In this document: positions 1-9,457 of the stretch, in pieces
Position numbering within the stretch: the stretch's first letter is position 1
How the letters are laid out: every line of letters begins with the position of its first letter
Origin: Candidatus Stackebrandtia excrementipullorum
GTDB lineage: Bacteria > Actinomycetota > Actinomycetes > Mycobacteriales > Micromonosporaceae
NCBI GenBank assembly: GCA_019113825.1
Contig: DXGR01000042.1
Coordinates: forward strand, 1-64,000
Reading direction: 5' to 3'
Length of the DNA: 64,000 nucleotides
The notes under the pieces: model-generated
Databases searched by the model: none
Told to the model about the DNA's origin: nothing
What the model saw: the letters and a program-made list of their open reading frames with translations, nothing else
Made by a program: the position numbers and the translations under genes

Positions 1-178
1 CCAACTCCTTCCGGCCAGGGAAGCATTATTCGCCACCACGCCGGGACTCACGGCATGCACTCGGCTACAGTCGAACACGACCCTGGGCGGTCACGTTGAT
101 TCACAAAGCTTCGAGGACCCGGAAATGATCATGATTGAGAAACCGGTTACTCGCCGGTAGGCCGCCAGGTCACGAAGG
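1..178 (+). promoter_or_regulatory. probable CRISPR leader
   Basis: No coding frame is visible here. The stretch lies immediately before the first intact CRISPR repeat and is less GC-rich near 100-150 than the array. Two facts put the leader on this side: the repeat at the other end (547-574) is the degenerate one, and the repeat orientation matches the transcribed strand of type I-E arrays. If so, the array is transcribed rightward from here and new spacers enter at 207. cas genes, if present, would lie left of the window. No specific promoter element was identified. Confidence 0.55.
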
Positions 179-574
179 GTGCTCCCCGCGCACGCGGGGA
201 TGGTCCTGCACCGGTGACACCAGGTGCCAGGCACCGGACGTGCTCCCCGCGCACGCGGGGATGGTCCTCGATTCCCCGGGGCAAGGTCAAAAGTCAATCG
301 GTGCTCCCCGCGCACGCGGGGATGGTCCCGGGGTGGCGGAGTCCCGCGCGGTCAGCGCGTGGTGCTCCCCGCGCACGCGGGGATGGTCCCTGCGACCCGA
401 CGAAGACGACAATCCCCAGCTCGTGCTCCCCGCGCACGCGGGGATGGTCCTCATGCAACTAACTTTAGTCGCGTTCCCTCGAAGTGCTCCCCGCGCACGC
501 GGGGATGGTCCTTTGATAGAGCAACTGATCCTCGATCGAGAGATCTGTGATCCCCGCGCACGCGGGGATAGTCC
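179..574 (+). CRISPR. type I-E CRISPR array, 7 repeats and 6 spacers
   Basis: Seven copies of a 28-base repeat start at 179, 240, 301, 362, 423, 484 and 547. The first six are identical, with the palindromic core CCCCGCGCACGCGGGG followed by ATGGTCC. The seventh has two changes and is the trailer repeat. Period is 61 bases, giving 33-base spacers (32 if a variable C/T is counted as repeat base 29); the last spacer is 35 bases. Core and length are typical of type I-E repeats in Actinobacteria. All ORFs in the track over this array (PRARGDGP-like repeats) are translations of the repeats and not genes. No cas gene is in the window. Confidence 0.97.
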
Positions 575-685
575 CACAGCTCGGGTCGCCGCAGCCGATC
601 TCCGGGTCCGGTTTCGCGCCGGGAACCCTGCATGTCGGCCGGTTCCGGGCGTCCCGGCATGCCGTCCGCCGGTCCCGGGTGCTGA

Positions 686-3600
686 TCAGTCGTCGTCGAC
701 GGCGCCCGTGTCGGCGAATATTTCGTCGGCTGCGGTGTCGGCTGCGGATGCGCCCGTGAGTCGTGCCAGCACTCGGAGGGTGCGTGCCTCTCCGGGGCGG
801 TGTCCGGTGTCGCGGTGCAGAACCAACGCGGTCTCGGCGCAGTAGCGCGCTGCGTCCATATCGCGCAGTGCTTCGTGGACGGCGGCGAGTTCGGTAAGCG
901 CTTTTCCTTCTTGCACCCGGTATCCGCGACGGTTTGCGTGCTCGCGTGCCTGTTCGGCCGGTGCGAGCGCTTCGGCTGCTCGGCCGGTGCGGCGTAGTGC
1001 CCGGGCCTGAACCAACCACGCGTCGATGAGCACCGGCACCGCATCGTCGTCCTGCGCCGCCTGTACGGCGGCAGCCGCGCGTTCACAGGCGAGCGCCGGG
1101 TCCCCGCCTGCCGCGATCGCCAGGGTCGTCAACACGTGAGACCGCATGGACGTGAGTTCCAGTGTGGTCATCAGTGTTGCGGCTTGTTGTGCTGCTTGTT
1201 CGGCGGCCTCCCAGTCTCCTGTTTCGGCGAAGATCCGCGCCAGTTCGTCGCTGTGGTGGCATTGTCGGCGCAGCGACCGCAGCTCTTCGGCGAGTTCGGT
1301 GGCCTCCTCCGCGCATCGTCGTGCTTCGGCGAGTCGTCCGAGGTCGCGGTAGGGTTCGGCGAGGTTGCCGAGGACGATGCCGAGGTTGGCGCTGTCGTCT
1401 TGCCGGTTGAGTTGCACGGCTTTTTCGAAGGTGGCGACGGATTCGTGTAGTCGTCCCAGTTCTCGTGACGTGATACCGAGGATGTTGAGGACGGCGCGTG
1501 GTGGTTCGACGGTCTCGGCCACGGCTCGTTTGCAGGCTTCGGCCGCCTCGACGAGGTTTCCGACACGGTAGTGAGCTGAAGCGATGCCGGCTCGGATCGC
1601 GGCCTGCCACGGTGGTGCGTCGGCGTCTAGGGCGGCGTCCAGTGCCGTCTTGTAGTGGGCGACGGCGGTGGTGTCGTCGCCTTTTTCGGTGTGGTACCAG
1701 CCGAGGCCACGTCCCATGGCGGCTTGGGCGAGCCGGTCGGCGTTGGTGTTGGCCTGGTCGAGTCCGAGTGTCGCGCTGTCGCGCCAGGTGTCGAATTCGG
1801 ACCGGGTGGCGAGGTGTCCGCGCCAGGAATCGGCCAGTGTGATGACGACATCGGACATGTCGAGGTCCGCGAGGGCTCGCATGAGTGGCACGAGGACGTC
1901 TTTTTCGTTCTCCAGCCAGTGGACGGCCTGGTCGCGGCTGTCGAAGGTTTCGGCTCGTGCCGCGGGTTCGGCGGGCAGAAGTAGGTGGTCGGCGCGCAGC
2001 ATGGCGGCGGCGTTGCGGGAGGAGGCGGCGTGCCAGTGTCCGAGGCGCCGCAGGGCTTCATCGCGGGCTTGGGGGCCGTCTTCACGGCGCGACAGTGTGG
2101 CCGCGTATTCACGCAGTAGATCGTGCAGGCGGTAGCGTCCCGGCCCGGCGGACTCGACGAGGTTGGCGGACAGCATCGTTCGCAGGCTCATGTTCGCGGT
2201 GGCGAGGTCGGTGTCGGCGAGTGCTGCCACCGCCGCTGCGGTGAACGACCCCGACGGTGGTGTCCCGAGGTTTCGGAAAACCTGTCGTGCGCTCCCGGGC
2301 ATCCGGTGGTAGGAGATGTCGAAGGCCGGTTCGACCGCTGCGGACGGGTCGCCGGCGATCGACAGAGTGGTGAACCGGGCGTGGCAGAGTTCGTCGATGT
2401 ACTCGGCGACGGTGCGTCGAGGGTCGTCGACGAGGTCGGCGGCGGCGATTCGCAGCGCCAGCGGCAATCGGCCGCACAATGCGACGAGCCGGTCGATGTC
2501 GCCTGGGTTGGGTCCCACCATGTGTCGGACGAGGGTCACGGCGTCGTCGTGTGTGAGCACGTCGAGGCGGATGCGTTGGGCGCCTTCGGATGCGACGAGG
2601 CCCGATAGTGCGTCTCGGCTTGTGACGAGTGTGAAGCATCGGTCGCCGGACGGGAGTAGGGCGCGCACCTGGTCGGCGTCGGCGGCGTTGTCGAGGACGA
2701 CCAGCATGCGTTTGTTGTCCGTCTTGGAGCGGTACAACGCGACACGTTCGTCGATGCCGTCGGGTATGCGGGCCACGGGGACACCAAGCCCTTTAAGGAA
2801 TGAGGCCAGCACGTCTTCGGCGGCGCGCGGCGACCGCGTGTCGAAACCTTTGAGGTCGACGTGGAGTTGTCCGTCGGGGAACCGTTGTGCCACCTGGTGG
2901 CCCCATCTGGCGGCGACGGCTGTTTTTCCGACTCCGGCCATACCGACGACGAGTGCCATCGATGTGGAGCCCCTGTCGAGTATCCCGGTCAATTGATCGA
3001 TCACTGTGGATCGGCCGATGAAACGGCCGGCCACCGGCGGCAACTGTCGGGGAGCGTCGCGGTGGGACGGTGCGGGCCGGGACGACGAGCCCAGCTCCAG
3101 CGATGGGTCGTTTCTTCTGATGCGCTCGTGCAACTTCCGCAGTGAGGGGCCCGGTTCGGTCCCGGTCTCGTGTCGCCGCCGTGCGCTGAAGCGGCGGTAC
3201 AGGTCGACGGCGTCGTTCGGTTTGTTGCTGCGGTGAAGCGCGAGCATGAGGGACCCGGTCAGGGACGACGACAGTGGATGTGTGTCGACGACGTCGGTGA
3301 GGGCAGCCAGGACCTGTCGGTGACGCCCCAGGGCGAGTTCGGAGACGAAACGGTTTTCGACCATGGCCAGTCGTTCGTCGTGCAGTTCTCGACGGGTGTG
3401 GTCGGCCCAGTCGCCGGTCAGGTTCGCGAGGGGCTCGCCTTGGACCACGGCCTCTGCTTCCGTCCACAAGGTTACGGCCCGTTCGTGTGAACCGGCGGCG
3501 GCCAGGGTGGTGGCGCGGGATGCGAGGTCTCGTGCGGCGTACAGGTCGATGCGTGCCGGGGGCGTTTCCAGGCGGTAACCGTCGTCGTCGCCGCGGGCGA

Positions 3601-3841
3601 TGGTGGCGCCGGGGTGTTGGGCGAGTGTCTTGCGTAGGCGGGCGATATAGGCGTAGAGCGCGCTGGTGGCCGCTTGTGGCGAGGTGTCGCCCCACACGCG
3701 GTCGATGATGGACTGTCGATCGACGGGGCGTCCCACGGACATGGCGAGGACGGCCAGCACCGCCGACTGTTTCGCCGGTCCGGCACGCTTCCAGCCGTCG
3801 CCGTCGGCGACCGCGATCTCCCCGAAGATGCGGATGATCAC
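686..3841 (-). CDS. AfsR/SARP-family regulator with NB-ARC and TPR domains
   Basis: Large transcriptional regulator of the SARP/AfsR type. From the N-terminus: an OmpR-like winged helix (about 1-90), a bacterial transcriptional activation domain (about 95-240), an NB-ARC ATPase with P-loop GMAGVGKT near residue 300 and a Walker B-like stretch RMLVVLDNAAD, then a long TPR-rich C-terminus. The track starts it at 3859, but the GTG at 3841 forms a GTGA overlap with the stop of the upstream paralogue and gives a start (VIIRIFGEI) that aligns with that paralogue (IRIRILGDV), so I prefer it. About 1051 residues. In this family ATP binding and TPR interactions gate DNA binding, often for secondary metabolism or development. 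The target genes are not evident. Confidence 0.9.
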   Translation of the reverse strand: MIIRIFGEIAVADGDGWKRAGPAKQSAVLAVLAMSVGRPVDRQSIIDRVWGDTSPQAATSALYAYIARLRKTLAQHPGATIARGDDDGYRLETPPARIDLYAARDLASRATTLAAAGSHERAVTLWTEAEAVVQGEPLANLTGDWADHTRRELHDERLAMVENRFVSELALGRHRQVLAALTDVVDTHPLSSSLTGSLMLALHRSNKPNDAVDLYRRFSARRRHETGTEPGPSLRKLHERIRRNDPSLELGSSSRPAPSHRDAPRQLPPVAGRFIGRSTVIDQLTGILDRGSTSMALVVGMAGVGKTAVAARWGHQVAQRFPDGQLHVDLKGFDTRSPRAAEDVLASFLKGLGVPVARIPDGIDERVALYRSKTDNKRMLVVLDNAADADQVRALLPSGDRCFTLVTSRDALSGLVASEGAQRIRLDVLTHDDAVTLVRHMVGPNPGDIDRLVALCGRLPLALRIAAADLVDDPRRTVAEYIDELCHARFTTLSIAGDPSAAVEPAFDISYHRMPGSARQVFRNLGTPPSGSFTAAAVAALADTDLATANMSLRTMLSANLVESAGPGRYRLHDLLREYAATLSRREDGPQARDEALRRLGHWHAASSRNAAAMLRADHLLLPAEPAARAETFDSRDQAVHWLENEKDVLVPLMRALADLDMSDVVITLADSWRGHLATRSEFDTWRDSATLGLDQANTNADRLAQAAMGRGLGWYHTEKGDDTTAVAHYKTALDAALDADAPPWQAAIRAGIASAHYRVGNLVEAAEACKRAVAETVEPPRAVLNILGITSRELGRLHESVATFEKAVQLNRQDDSANLGIVLGNLAEPYRDLGRLAEARRCAEEATELAEELRSLRRQCHHSDELARIFAETGDWEAAEQAAQQAATLMTTLELTSMRSHVLTTLAIAAGGDPALACERAAAAVQAAQDDDAVPVLIDAWLVQARALRRTGRAAEALAPAEQAREHANRRGYRVQEGKALTELAAVHEALRDMDAARYCAETALVLHRDTGHRPGEARTLRVLARLTGASAADTAADEIFADTGAVDDD

Positions 3842-6800
3842 GCCGAAATCTCGGCCCACGGTTCGATTACTCCTCCGATGTCGTCGGCGATGGACGTGGC
3901 CAGGCGGCGATGTTCGTCGTCTCCGGTGGCCTGTGCCAACAAATGATGCGACATGGCTTCACCCCACCGGTACCCCGTGGTGCGGTGCAGCGTCAGCGCC
4001 GATCGTGCGCCGGCGGCGGCCCGGTCGTTTTCTCCCAGTTTCAACAGTGCCGCCGCGGCGAGATCCAACGCCTGTGCGTAATGGATTCTGAAGTTGCGTT
4101 CTCGGGTGGTCTGGGCTACCTGCTCGGCCAGCTCGAGCGCCTCCCGGTCCAGGCCCAACCGGAGATGCGACGACGCGATGATGAGGCGCGCGTCGATGCG
4201 GTGCTGAAGGTGATCGGGCCGCTCGTCGGAATCCACAATCGATCGTGCGCGGGCGATCGCCCGTTCCGGATCGGGCTCGGCACGCGCGCACGCCACCACG
4301 GCGGTGAACCGGTACATCGGCGAGTCGGACTCATCGCTCAACGTCATGGCGAGTCGAGCGTACCGCTGCGCACCCTCCACATCGCCCTGCATCAGGCGCA
4401 ACCGTGACTTCTCCGCCATGCACCGGATCCGCTCGATCGGCAACGTGCCCGCCACGACCGTCTCATGCGCTTCGTCGACCGCCTGTTCGGCTTCGGTGAA
4501 TCTGCCCAGGTCGGTCAACACCTCCCCGAGCATCGTCAACGCGGGCACCAGCTTCTGCGGTGCCGCCACCCGCAGGTGATCGACGATACGACGCAACCCC
4601 GCCTCCGCCTCCTCCAATGCGCCCAGCTGCCGGTACCCGATGGCCAACAGTACGGACACGACCGTGTCCTGACGCAACGGAAGGTCGTCGACCGCTCCCA
4701 TAGCGCGCAGGCAGTAGTCGACGGCGGCGGCCGCATCACCGTGATAGTTGGCCGTATCCGCCAGTCCCATGTAGATGTTCACGGTCATGACGGCGTCGCC
4801 TGCGCGTTGTGCGGCGGGCAGGCCCGCCAAAAGATGCTCCTCCCCCACCGTGTAGTCGACGGCCATACGCGCGCGCATCGACAGGAGGTACCGCATTGCC
4901 GCGACCGCAATGGGAACGTCCTGTCGTGTCGCAGCCGCCAGGCCCGCCTGTGCCGTGCGCTCCCACGACACGAAGTCCGACGTCCTCGCCCAGTAGAGCC
5001 GCAACGCATCCGGCAGCAACCAGGCCTCGGGTGCATCGGCATCGGCGGCGGCGACCGTCACCGCCACGAGGTTGATCTCCTCGGCGGTGAACCACGACAT
5101 AGCGTCCACACCGTCATCGAATCGCGGCACCGGGACGTCGGCAACGTCGGTCGGCAACATCATGGCGCCCGGGCTCACCGCTTCGGCGGCGGCCCGCGCC
5201 GTCCGGTTGTACCAGGCGAACAGGCGCGCCCGAAACGTCGCGGTCTCCTCGTCGGTGCCCAGCTGCCGCGCGTACTCCTTCAACAGGTCGTGCATCACCC
5301 ACGCGCCGGTGTCGGTGCGCCGAGCCAGGTGCGCGGTTTCCACCGTGTCGGCGGGTTCGGTGACCGTGTCCTTGTCGAGGCCAGTCATCGCCATGACCGC
5401 TTCCGGTGGCACCGACTGGCCCGGTGTGACCGCCAAAGCCCGGAAGACGAGGCGGGCCGGCTCGCCCAGAGCGCGGTACGAGCGGTCGAATGCCGGCAGA
5501 ACCGCGGCCTCCGCGTCACCGGGAACCGCCAGGGTCGTGAACCTGTCACCGGCCGCCAGTTCATCCACATAGTCGGCAACGGTGATACCGGGCCACTCCG
5601 ACAGGTTCGCCGCCGCGATGCGCAGCGCCAACGGCAACGCGCCACACAATTCGATGAGACGCCGCGTCGCCTCCCCGTCGTGGTCGAGAAGGGTCGGAGA
5701 CAACGATTCGCTCAGCAACTCCACGGACTCGTTGTGAGACAACACGTCCAGCGACACGACCTGCTCCGCGTCGAATCCCGGTAGACGCTTGCGGCTCGTC
5801 GCGATCACCTGCGCGCCCTCGCCGGGCAACAGGGGCGTCAACTGGTCGACGTCGGCAACGTTGTCCAACACCACGAGAAGCCGTTTACCGGTGGTGAGAC
5901 GCCGATACAGGGCGACGCGCTCCGTCAGGTCGGCCGGGACATCCCCGCCGGGAACACCGAGCGCCCGCAGGAAACCCGACAAGACCTCACCGACGTCGCG
6001 CGGCGCCTCGTCACTGGACCCCAACAGGTCGACGAACAATTGACCGTCGTCATGCCGATCGGCCACCGACCGCGCCCACCGCAACGACAGGAGGGTCTTA
6101 CCGACGCCGGCCATGCCCGTCACGAGCACGACACGGTGCCCGTTGTCCACGGCCCGGTCGATCCGCTCCGACGCGTCCACTCGCCCCACAAACCCGCCCG
6201 GAGCTCGCGGCAACTGCCTGGGTACGAGATCCTCCGCCGAGACGGGGACACCCGCCCCGGGTCCCGTCACCGTCGGAGTCCTCGGTTCCAGTCCCGGGTC
6301 CTCCGACCGGATGCGACTCACCATGTCTCGCAACGCCTGCCGGGGCTCTATTCCCAGTTCGTCACCGAGCCGGTCACTCGTCGTCGTGTACAACGTGAGC
6401 GCCTCGGACTTCCGTCCGGACAGGTACAACGCGTGCATCAATTGCGCGACAAGGTTCTCCATCAGCGGGTCCACCGCCACGGCCGCGGCGATCTCGTCCA
6501 ATGTCTCACGGTGACGGCCGCGCGCCAACTCGACGGCGAACAACTCCTCCAGAGCGTTCCCGCGTTCCTGACGCAACCGCGCGCGCACCGTGTCCGCCCA
6601 GGAGCCCGATATGTTCCCCAACGGACGGTCACCGTACAGATTCACCACGCGACGCCACAGCTGCGCCGCCTCACCCAGGTCGACGTCCTCAGCCGCCGAA
6701 CGTGCCCGCGCCGACAGATTGCGAGCACACCACAGGTCCACCTGATCGGCGGGCGCACCCAGCCGATAGCCGTTACCGTCGCCGCGATCAATCCTGATGT

Positions 6801-7050
6801 CGCCCAACGGTTCCAAGGTTTTACGAAGCCGAGCGACATTCGCGTACAGACTCGCGCGGGCCGCCTGCGACGCGTCCCGGTTCCATACCCGCTCGATCAA
6901 CGTCTCCACCGGCACCGAGCGGTTGACGTTCATGGCCAAGACCGCCAACACGGCCGATTGTTTAGCCGGGCCCGCGCCGTACACTCGATCGCCGTCGACG
7001 ATCATGACGTCGCCCAGTATGCGGATGCGGATGCCGGGGTTGTGCGTCAT
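3838..7050 (-). CDS. AfsR/SARP-family regulator with NB-ARC and TPR domains (upstream paralogue)
   Basis: 1070-residue paralogue of the next gene, transcribed first in a two-gene unit. It has an N-terminal winged helix (RIRILGDVMIVDGD, shared GPAKQSAVLAVLAM), a BTAD region, an NB-ARC ATPase with P-loop GMAGVGKT near residue 313 and RLLVVLDNVAD, and C-terminal helical repeats that read as TPRs. It ends in a GTGA overlap with the downstream regulator, so the two proteins are probably made together. Codon choice differs slightly, being richer in C-ending codons than the downstream copy, which suggests an old duplication. Function is assigned by family; the regulon is unknown. Confidence 0.9.
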   Translation of the reverse strand: MTHNPGIRIRILGDVMIVDGDRVYGAGPAKQSAVLAVLAMNVNRSVPVETLIERVWNRDASQAARASLYANVARLRKTLEPLGDIRIDRGDGNGYRLGAPADQVDLWCARNLSARARSAAEDVDLGEAAQLWRRVVNLYGDRPLGNISGSWADTVRARLRQERGNALEELFAVELARGRHRETLDEIAAAVAVDPLMENLVAQLMHALYLSGRKSEALTLYTTTSDRLGDELGIEPRQALRDMVSRIRSEDPGLEPRTPTVTGPGAGVPVSAEDLVPRQLPRAPGGFVGRVDASERIDRAVDNGHRVVLVTGMAGVGKTLLSLRWARSVADRHDDGQLFVDLLGSSDEAPRDVGEVLSGFLRALGVPGGDVPADLTERVALYRRLTTGKRLLVVLDNVADVDQLTPLLPGEGAQVIATSRKRLPGFDAEQVVSLDVLSHNESVELLSESLSPTLLDHDGEATRRLIELCGALPLALRIAAANLSEWPGITVADYVDELAAGDRFTTLAVPGDAEAAVLPAFDRSYRALGEPARLVFRALAVTPGQSVPPEAVMAMTGLDKDTVTEPADTVETAHLARRTDTGAWVMHDLLKEYARQLGTDEETATFRARLFAWYNRTARAAAEAVSPGAMMLPTDVADVPVPRFDDGVDAMSWFTAEEINLVAVTVAAADADAPEAWLLPDALRLYWARTSDFVSWERTAQAGLAAATRQDVPIAVAAMRYLLSMRARMAVDYTVGEEHLLAGLPAAQRAGDAVMTVNIYMGLADTANYHGDAAAAVDYCLRAMGAVDDLPLRQDTVVSVLLAIGYRQLGALEEAEAGLRRIVDHLRVAAPQKLVPALTMLGEVLTDLGRFTEAEQAVDEAHETVVAGTLPIERIRCMAEKSRLRLMQGDVEGAQRYARLAMTLSDESDSPMYRFTAVVACARAEPDPERAIARARSIVDSDERPDHLQHRIDARLIIASSHLRLGLDREALELAEQVAQTTRERNFRIHYAQALDLAAAALLKLGENDRAAAGARSALTLHRTTGYRWGEAMSHHLLAQATGDDEHRRLATSIADDIGGVIEPWAEISA

Positions 7051-7296
7051 CGCACCACAATACGGCCATACCGCGGGCGATCCAATGCCTTGCCCGGCGA
7101 GGTGGGCGCTTCGTCACCGTTCACGAGCCCGACATTCGCCGCGTCCAATCGACAACACGGCCCACCGTCTCCTTGACGGCCGGTACCCGAGCCACCAGGC
7201 CACACGCCGCCACACGAAACCCGCCATACCCTTCCGGAGCCGCACCGACCGGGTACAAATGACGCAACCACAATCATCGGCGGCGAAGGAGCAGCA

Positions 7297-7815
7297 ATGA
7301 CGGAGAACACCTCCCGGGAAAACAGTCCGAGCGAAGAGAAGAGCGACTCGACCACGACCTCCACCGACGCCGAACGTGTCTCGGAGGACAACACCACCGA
7401 CGCCAAAGCCACCACGCCGGACGCCTCGGCCGCCACCGACAACACCGACGCCGCAGGCACATCGACGAAACCGGCGGAAAAGGCGGCAGACGACTCGACA
7501 AGCGAACCGGCGGAGGAAGCCGCCGCCACGACCGACGAAACCTCTCACGACGACAAGGCCGCAACACCGGCCGAACCCGTGACCACCGGCACCTCCGCGG
7601 CGGGCGAGGAGACCGGGCCGGGCGCCGAGAACAACAAAGAGGAATCGACGGACTCCGACGAAGAGGAAGACGAAGAAGACGAAGAGTCCGAAGAGTCGTC
7701 GAGCAGCTCCTCGTCCAGTTCCAGTAGCTCCGACGACGAGGACTCTGAGGACGACGAAGACGACGAACCGCACGGCGACGAGCGTCACGCCGACGGAGAA
7801 ACCACCGAACAGTGA
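7297..7815 (+). CDS. Ser/Asp/Glu/Thr-rich low-complexity protein
   Basis: 172 residues, strongly acidic, apparently disordered, with no hydrophobic segment or signal peptide. The first two thirds are Thr/Ala/Glu/Asp-rich. The last third has a run of twelve serines flanked by acidic blocks (DSDEEEDEEDEESEE, then DDEDSEDDEDDE). An AGGAG lies just before the ATG at 7297. The stop overlaps the start of the next gene (GTGA), a divergent protein kinase. Serine runs in acidic surroundings look like a multi-site phosphorylation substrate, so a substrate-kinase pair is the natural inference, though unproven. I recognise no family. A low-complexity frame can be spurious, but the ribosome site and the coupling argue that it is real. 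Confidence 0.7.
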   Translation: MTENTSRENSPSEEKSDSTTTSTDAERVSEDNTTDAKATTPDASAATDNTDAAGTSTKPAEKAADDSTSEPAEEAAATTDETSHDDKAATPAEPVTTGTSAAGEETGPGAENNKEESTDSDEEEDEEDEESEESSSSSSSSSSSSDDEDSEDDEDDEPHGDERHADGETTEQ

Positions 7816-8669
7816 CCCGGACACGACGTCCCGGCCATGTCGTCGGCGCCGGCTCGGTGCTCGGTGACGTCATCGGGGGATTCGGCATCACCGCGCAGAT
7901 ACGTGTGCGGGGCTGTCGAGCGGTCTACCGGGCCGAAGCCGATGGCCGGGTCGTCGTGCTGAAGACACTGTGCCGTGATGCGGCCGCCAAGGCACACCGA
8001 CGGTTCGACAACGAAGCGGCCGCTTTGCGCCTGCTGCACAACGTCGATCGTGTACCCGACCTGGTAGCCACCGGAACGACGGGTGTGCAGCGGTACATGG
8101 CCGCAGAATGGTGCGACGGCGTGACCCTGCGCGCCCTGTCGTCCACAGTGTCTCGAGGTGTCGCCGTCCTCGAGGCGCCCGCCATCGACTTCGCCGACCT
8201 GGCGACGGCAACGGCCGACGCGGTGCGCCTCGTCCACGACGCCGGTGTGGTCCATGCAGACCTGAGCCGTCTCAACCTGCTCACCGACGGAAAAACAGTC
8301 GTTCCGGTCGATTTCGAAAGCTCTCTGCATCCGGAGTCACCCAACCGAATCGCTCGCCGGATCACCTGGGCGTATGCCGCCCCCGAACTCACCGACGGAC
8401 CACCGGACGTCCTCAGCGACCAGTACTCCACAGCAGCAGTCCTATACCGACAACTGACCGGCCGGCACTGCCGCTCCCCCCGAGGAGATGCACCGGCCGA
8501 CTCGGCGGAAGCACTGCACAAACCAGCACGCCCCCTGCCCGACCGGGTATCCCGCCGTCACCCCGGCCTCGGAGACGTTCTTGCACAGGCGTTGTCGATC
8601 GACCCACGCGACCGTTTCGACACGATGCACTCGTTCACGAACGCCCTCGAGAAGACGCTCGCCCCCTGA
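7812..8669 (+). CDS. divergent Hanks-type serine/threonine protein kinase
   Basis: 285 residues, cytoplasmic, with one kinase domain filling most of the protein and no membrane or sensor domain. Visible kinase landmarks: Lys51 in VVVLKTL, Glu68 in NEAAAL, catalytic loop HADLSRLN (148-155) in place of HRDLKxxN, DFE (167-169) in place of DFG, then YAAPEL and DQYSTA. The essential Lys, catalytic Asp, Asn and metal-binding Asp are all present, so activity is plausible despite the divergence; the glycine-rich loop is weak. Its GTG start overlaps the stop of the acidic Ser-rich protein, which may be its substrate or a regulator. Confidence 0.85.
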   Translation: MTRTRRPGHVVGAGSVLGDVIGGFGITAQIRVRGCRAVYRAEADGRVVVLKTLCRDAAAKAHRRFDNEAAALRLLHNVDRVPDLVATGTTGVQRYMAAEWCDGVTLRALSSTVSRGVAVLEAPAIDFADLATATADAVRLVHDAGVVHADLSRLNLLTDGKTVVPVDFESSLHPESPNRIARRITWAYAAPELTDGPPDVLSDQYSTAAVLYRQLTGRHCRSPRGDAPADSAEALHKPARPLPDRVSRRHPGLGDVLAQALSIDPRDRFDTMHSFTNALEKTLAP

Positions 8670-8785
8670 AAGTTCCCAACAAATCAAGTACCGGTGACAA
8701 AAACGGGCCCGGGCCGCTCCGATGACGGTGCTGTAAAGGCCGGCGCAGATCGAACAAGCTCCGTGCCCAAAAAACAACCGCGGCC

Positions 8786-9300
8786 TCACATCACAGCCGC
8801 CGGCTGCCGCGCTTTCAAACCCTGTAAACATCTTGGGCCCTCACCGGCTGTTGCTACCGCGAAGCCACAGAACATTCGTCCTGTTTGGATGAAGGCGGTG
8901 ATGGCACGGGTGACGGTGGTGGCGCGCTGGGGGCGGCAGCGGAGTTCGCGCAGGATGCGCCAGGTTTTCAGTGGCGCGAAGACGCGTTCGCCACGGGCGC
9001 GAAGCCGGGCATAGGTCCTCGTGGGTTCGAAGCGGTGTTCACCGCATCCGGCGTAGCCCTTGTCGACCAACGCGGCCATCCCGGCCTGGCGCAGACCTGC
9101 AGGGATCCGCCAGATTCGTGCAGCAGCGGTGTCGCGGACCGACCCCGACAACGCACCCGATGTCCACAACAGATACCCGTCCGGGTCGATGATGGCCTGC
9201 ACGTTCATGCGGTGACAGCGACGCCTGCCCGGATAACGAGATCGATCGGCTCACAGAAGGCCAAGCTCCCATCGACGATCACGAACGCGTCGGCGTCGAC
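8786..9300 (-). pseudogene. IS5-like DDE transposase remnant (C-terminal half, frameshifted)
   Basis: The 140-residue ORF (MNVQAIIDPDGYLLWTSGAL, later LVDKGYAG and TRAITAFIQTGR) matches the C-terminal half of IS5-group (DDE_Tnp_4-like) transposases from actinobacteria. Reading further upstream on the minus strand, the frame gives RSRYPGRRRCHRMNVQ, the usual block before MNVQ. A TGA then interrupts it, and the preceding conserved block (DAFVIVDGSLAFCE) sits in another frame. The N-terminal helix-turn-helix part is not found. It is therefore a truncated, frameshifted remnant. I did not locate terminal inverted repeats, so the element borders are unknown. Confidence 0.8.
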
Positions 9301-9457
9301 ATACCCGTTCGTCTGTTGAGGTTGGAGAAAACGACGAACCGTCATCAGGTACAAAGCGGCCGGCCGTGGGGTCGTATTCACGCGTCCCGAGATGAGTCAG
9401 ACCGGTGGTCCCGCAACGGACAAAGGTTCGGCGACGGGCACGACCGCTTCCGTCGGG

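Noticed and set aside
135-845. ORFs over the CRISPR array with repeated PRARGDGP/PAHAGM motifs
   Set aside because: They are translations of the identical DNA repeats in several frames and have no ribosome site.
451-1086. Minus-strand ORFs overlapping the array and the SARP gene end
   Set aside because: Arg/Pro-rich shadow frames of the array and of the regulator gene.
3842-3859. Longer start of the second SARP gene
   Set aside because: The GTG at 3841 gives a GTGA overlap and aligns with the paralogue start; the longer form adds residues with no counterpart.
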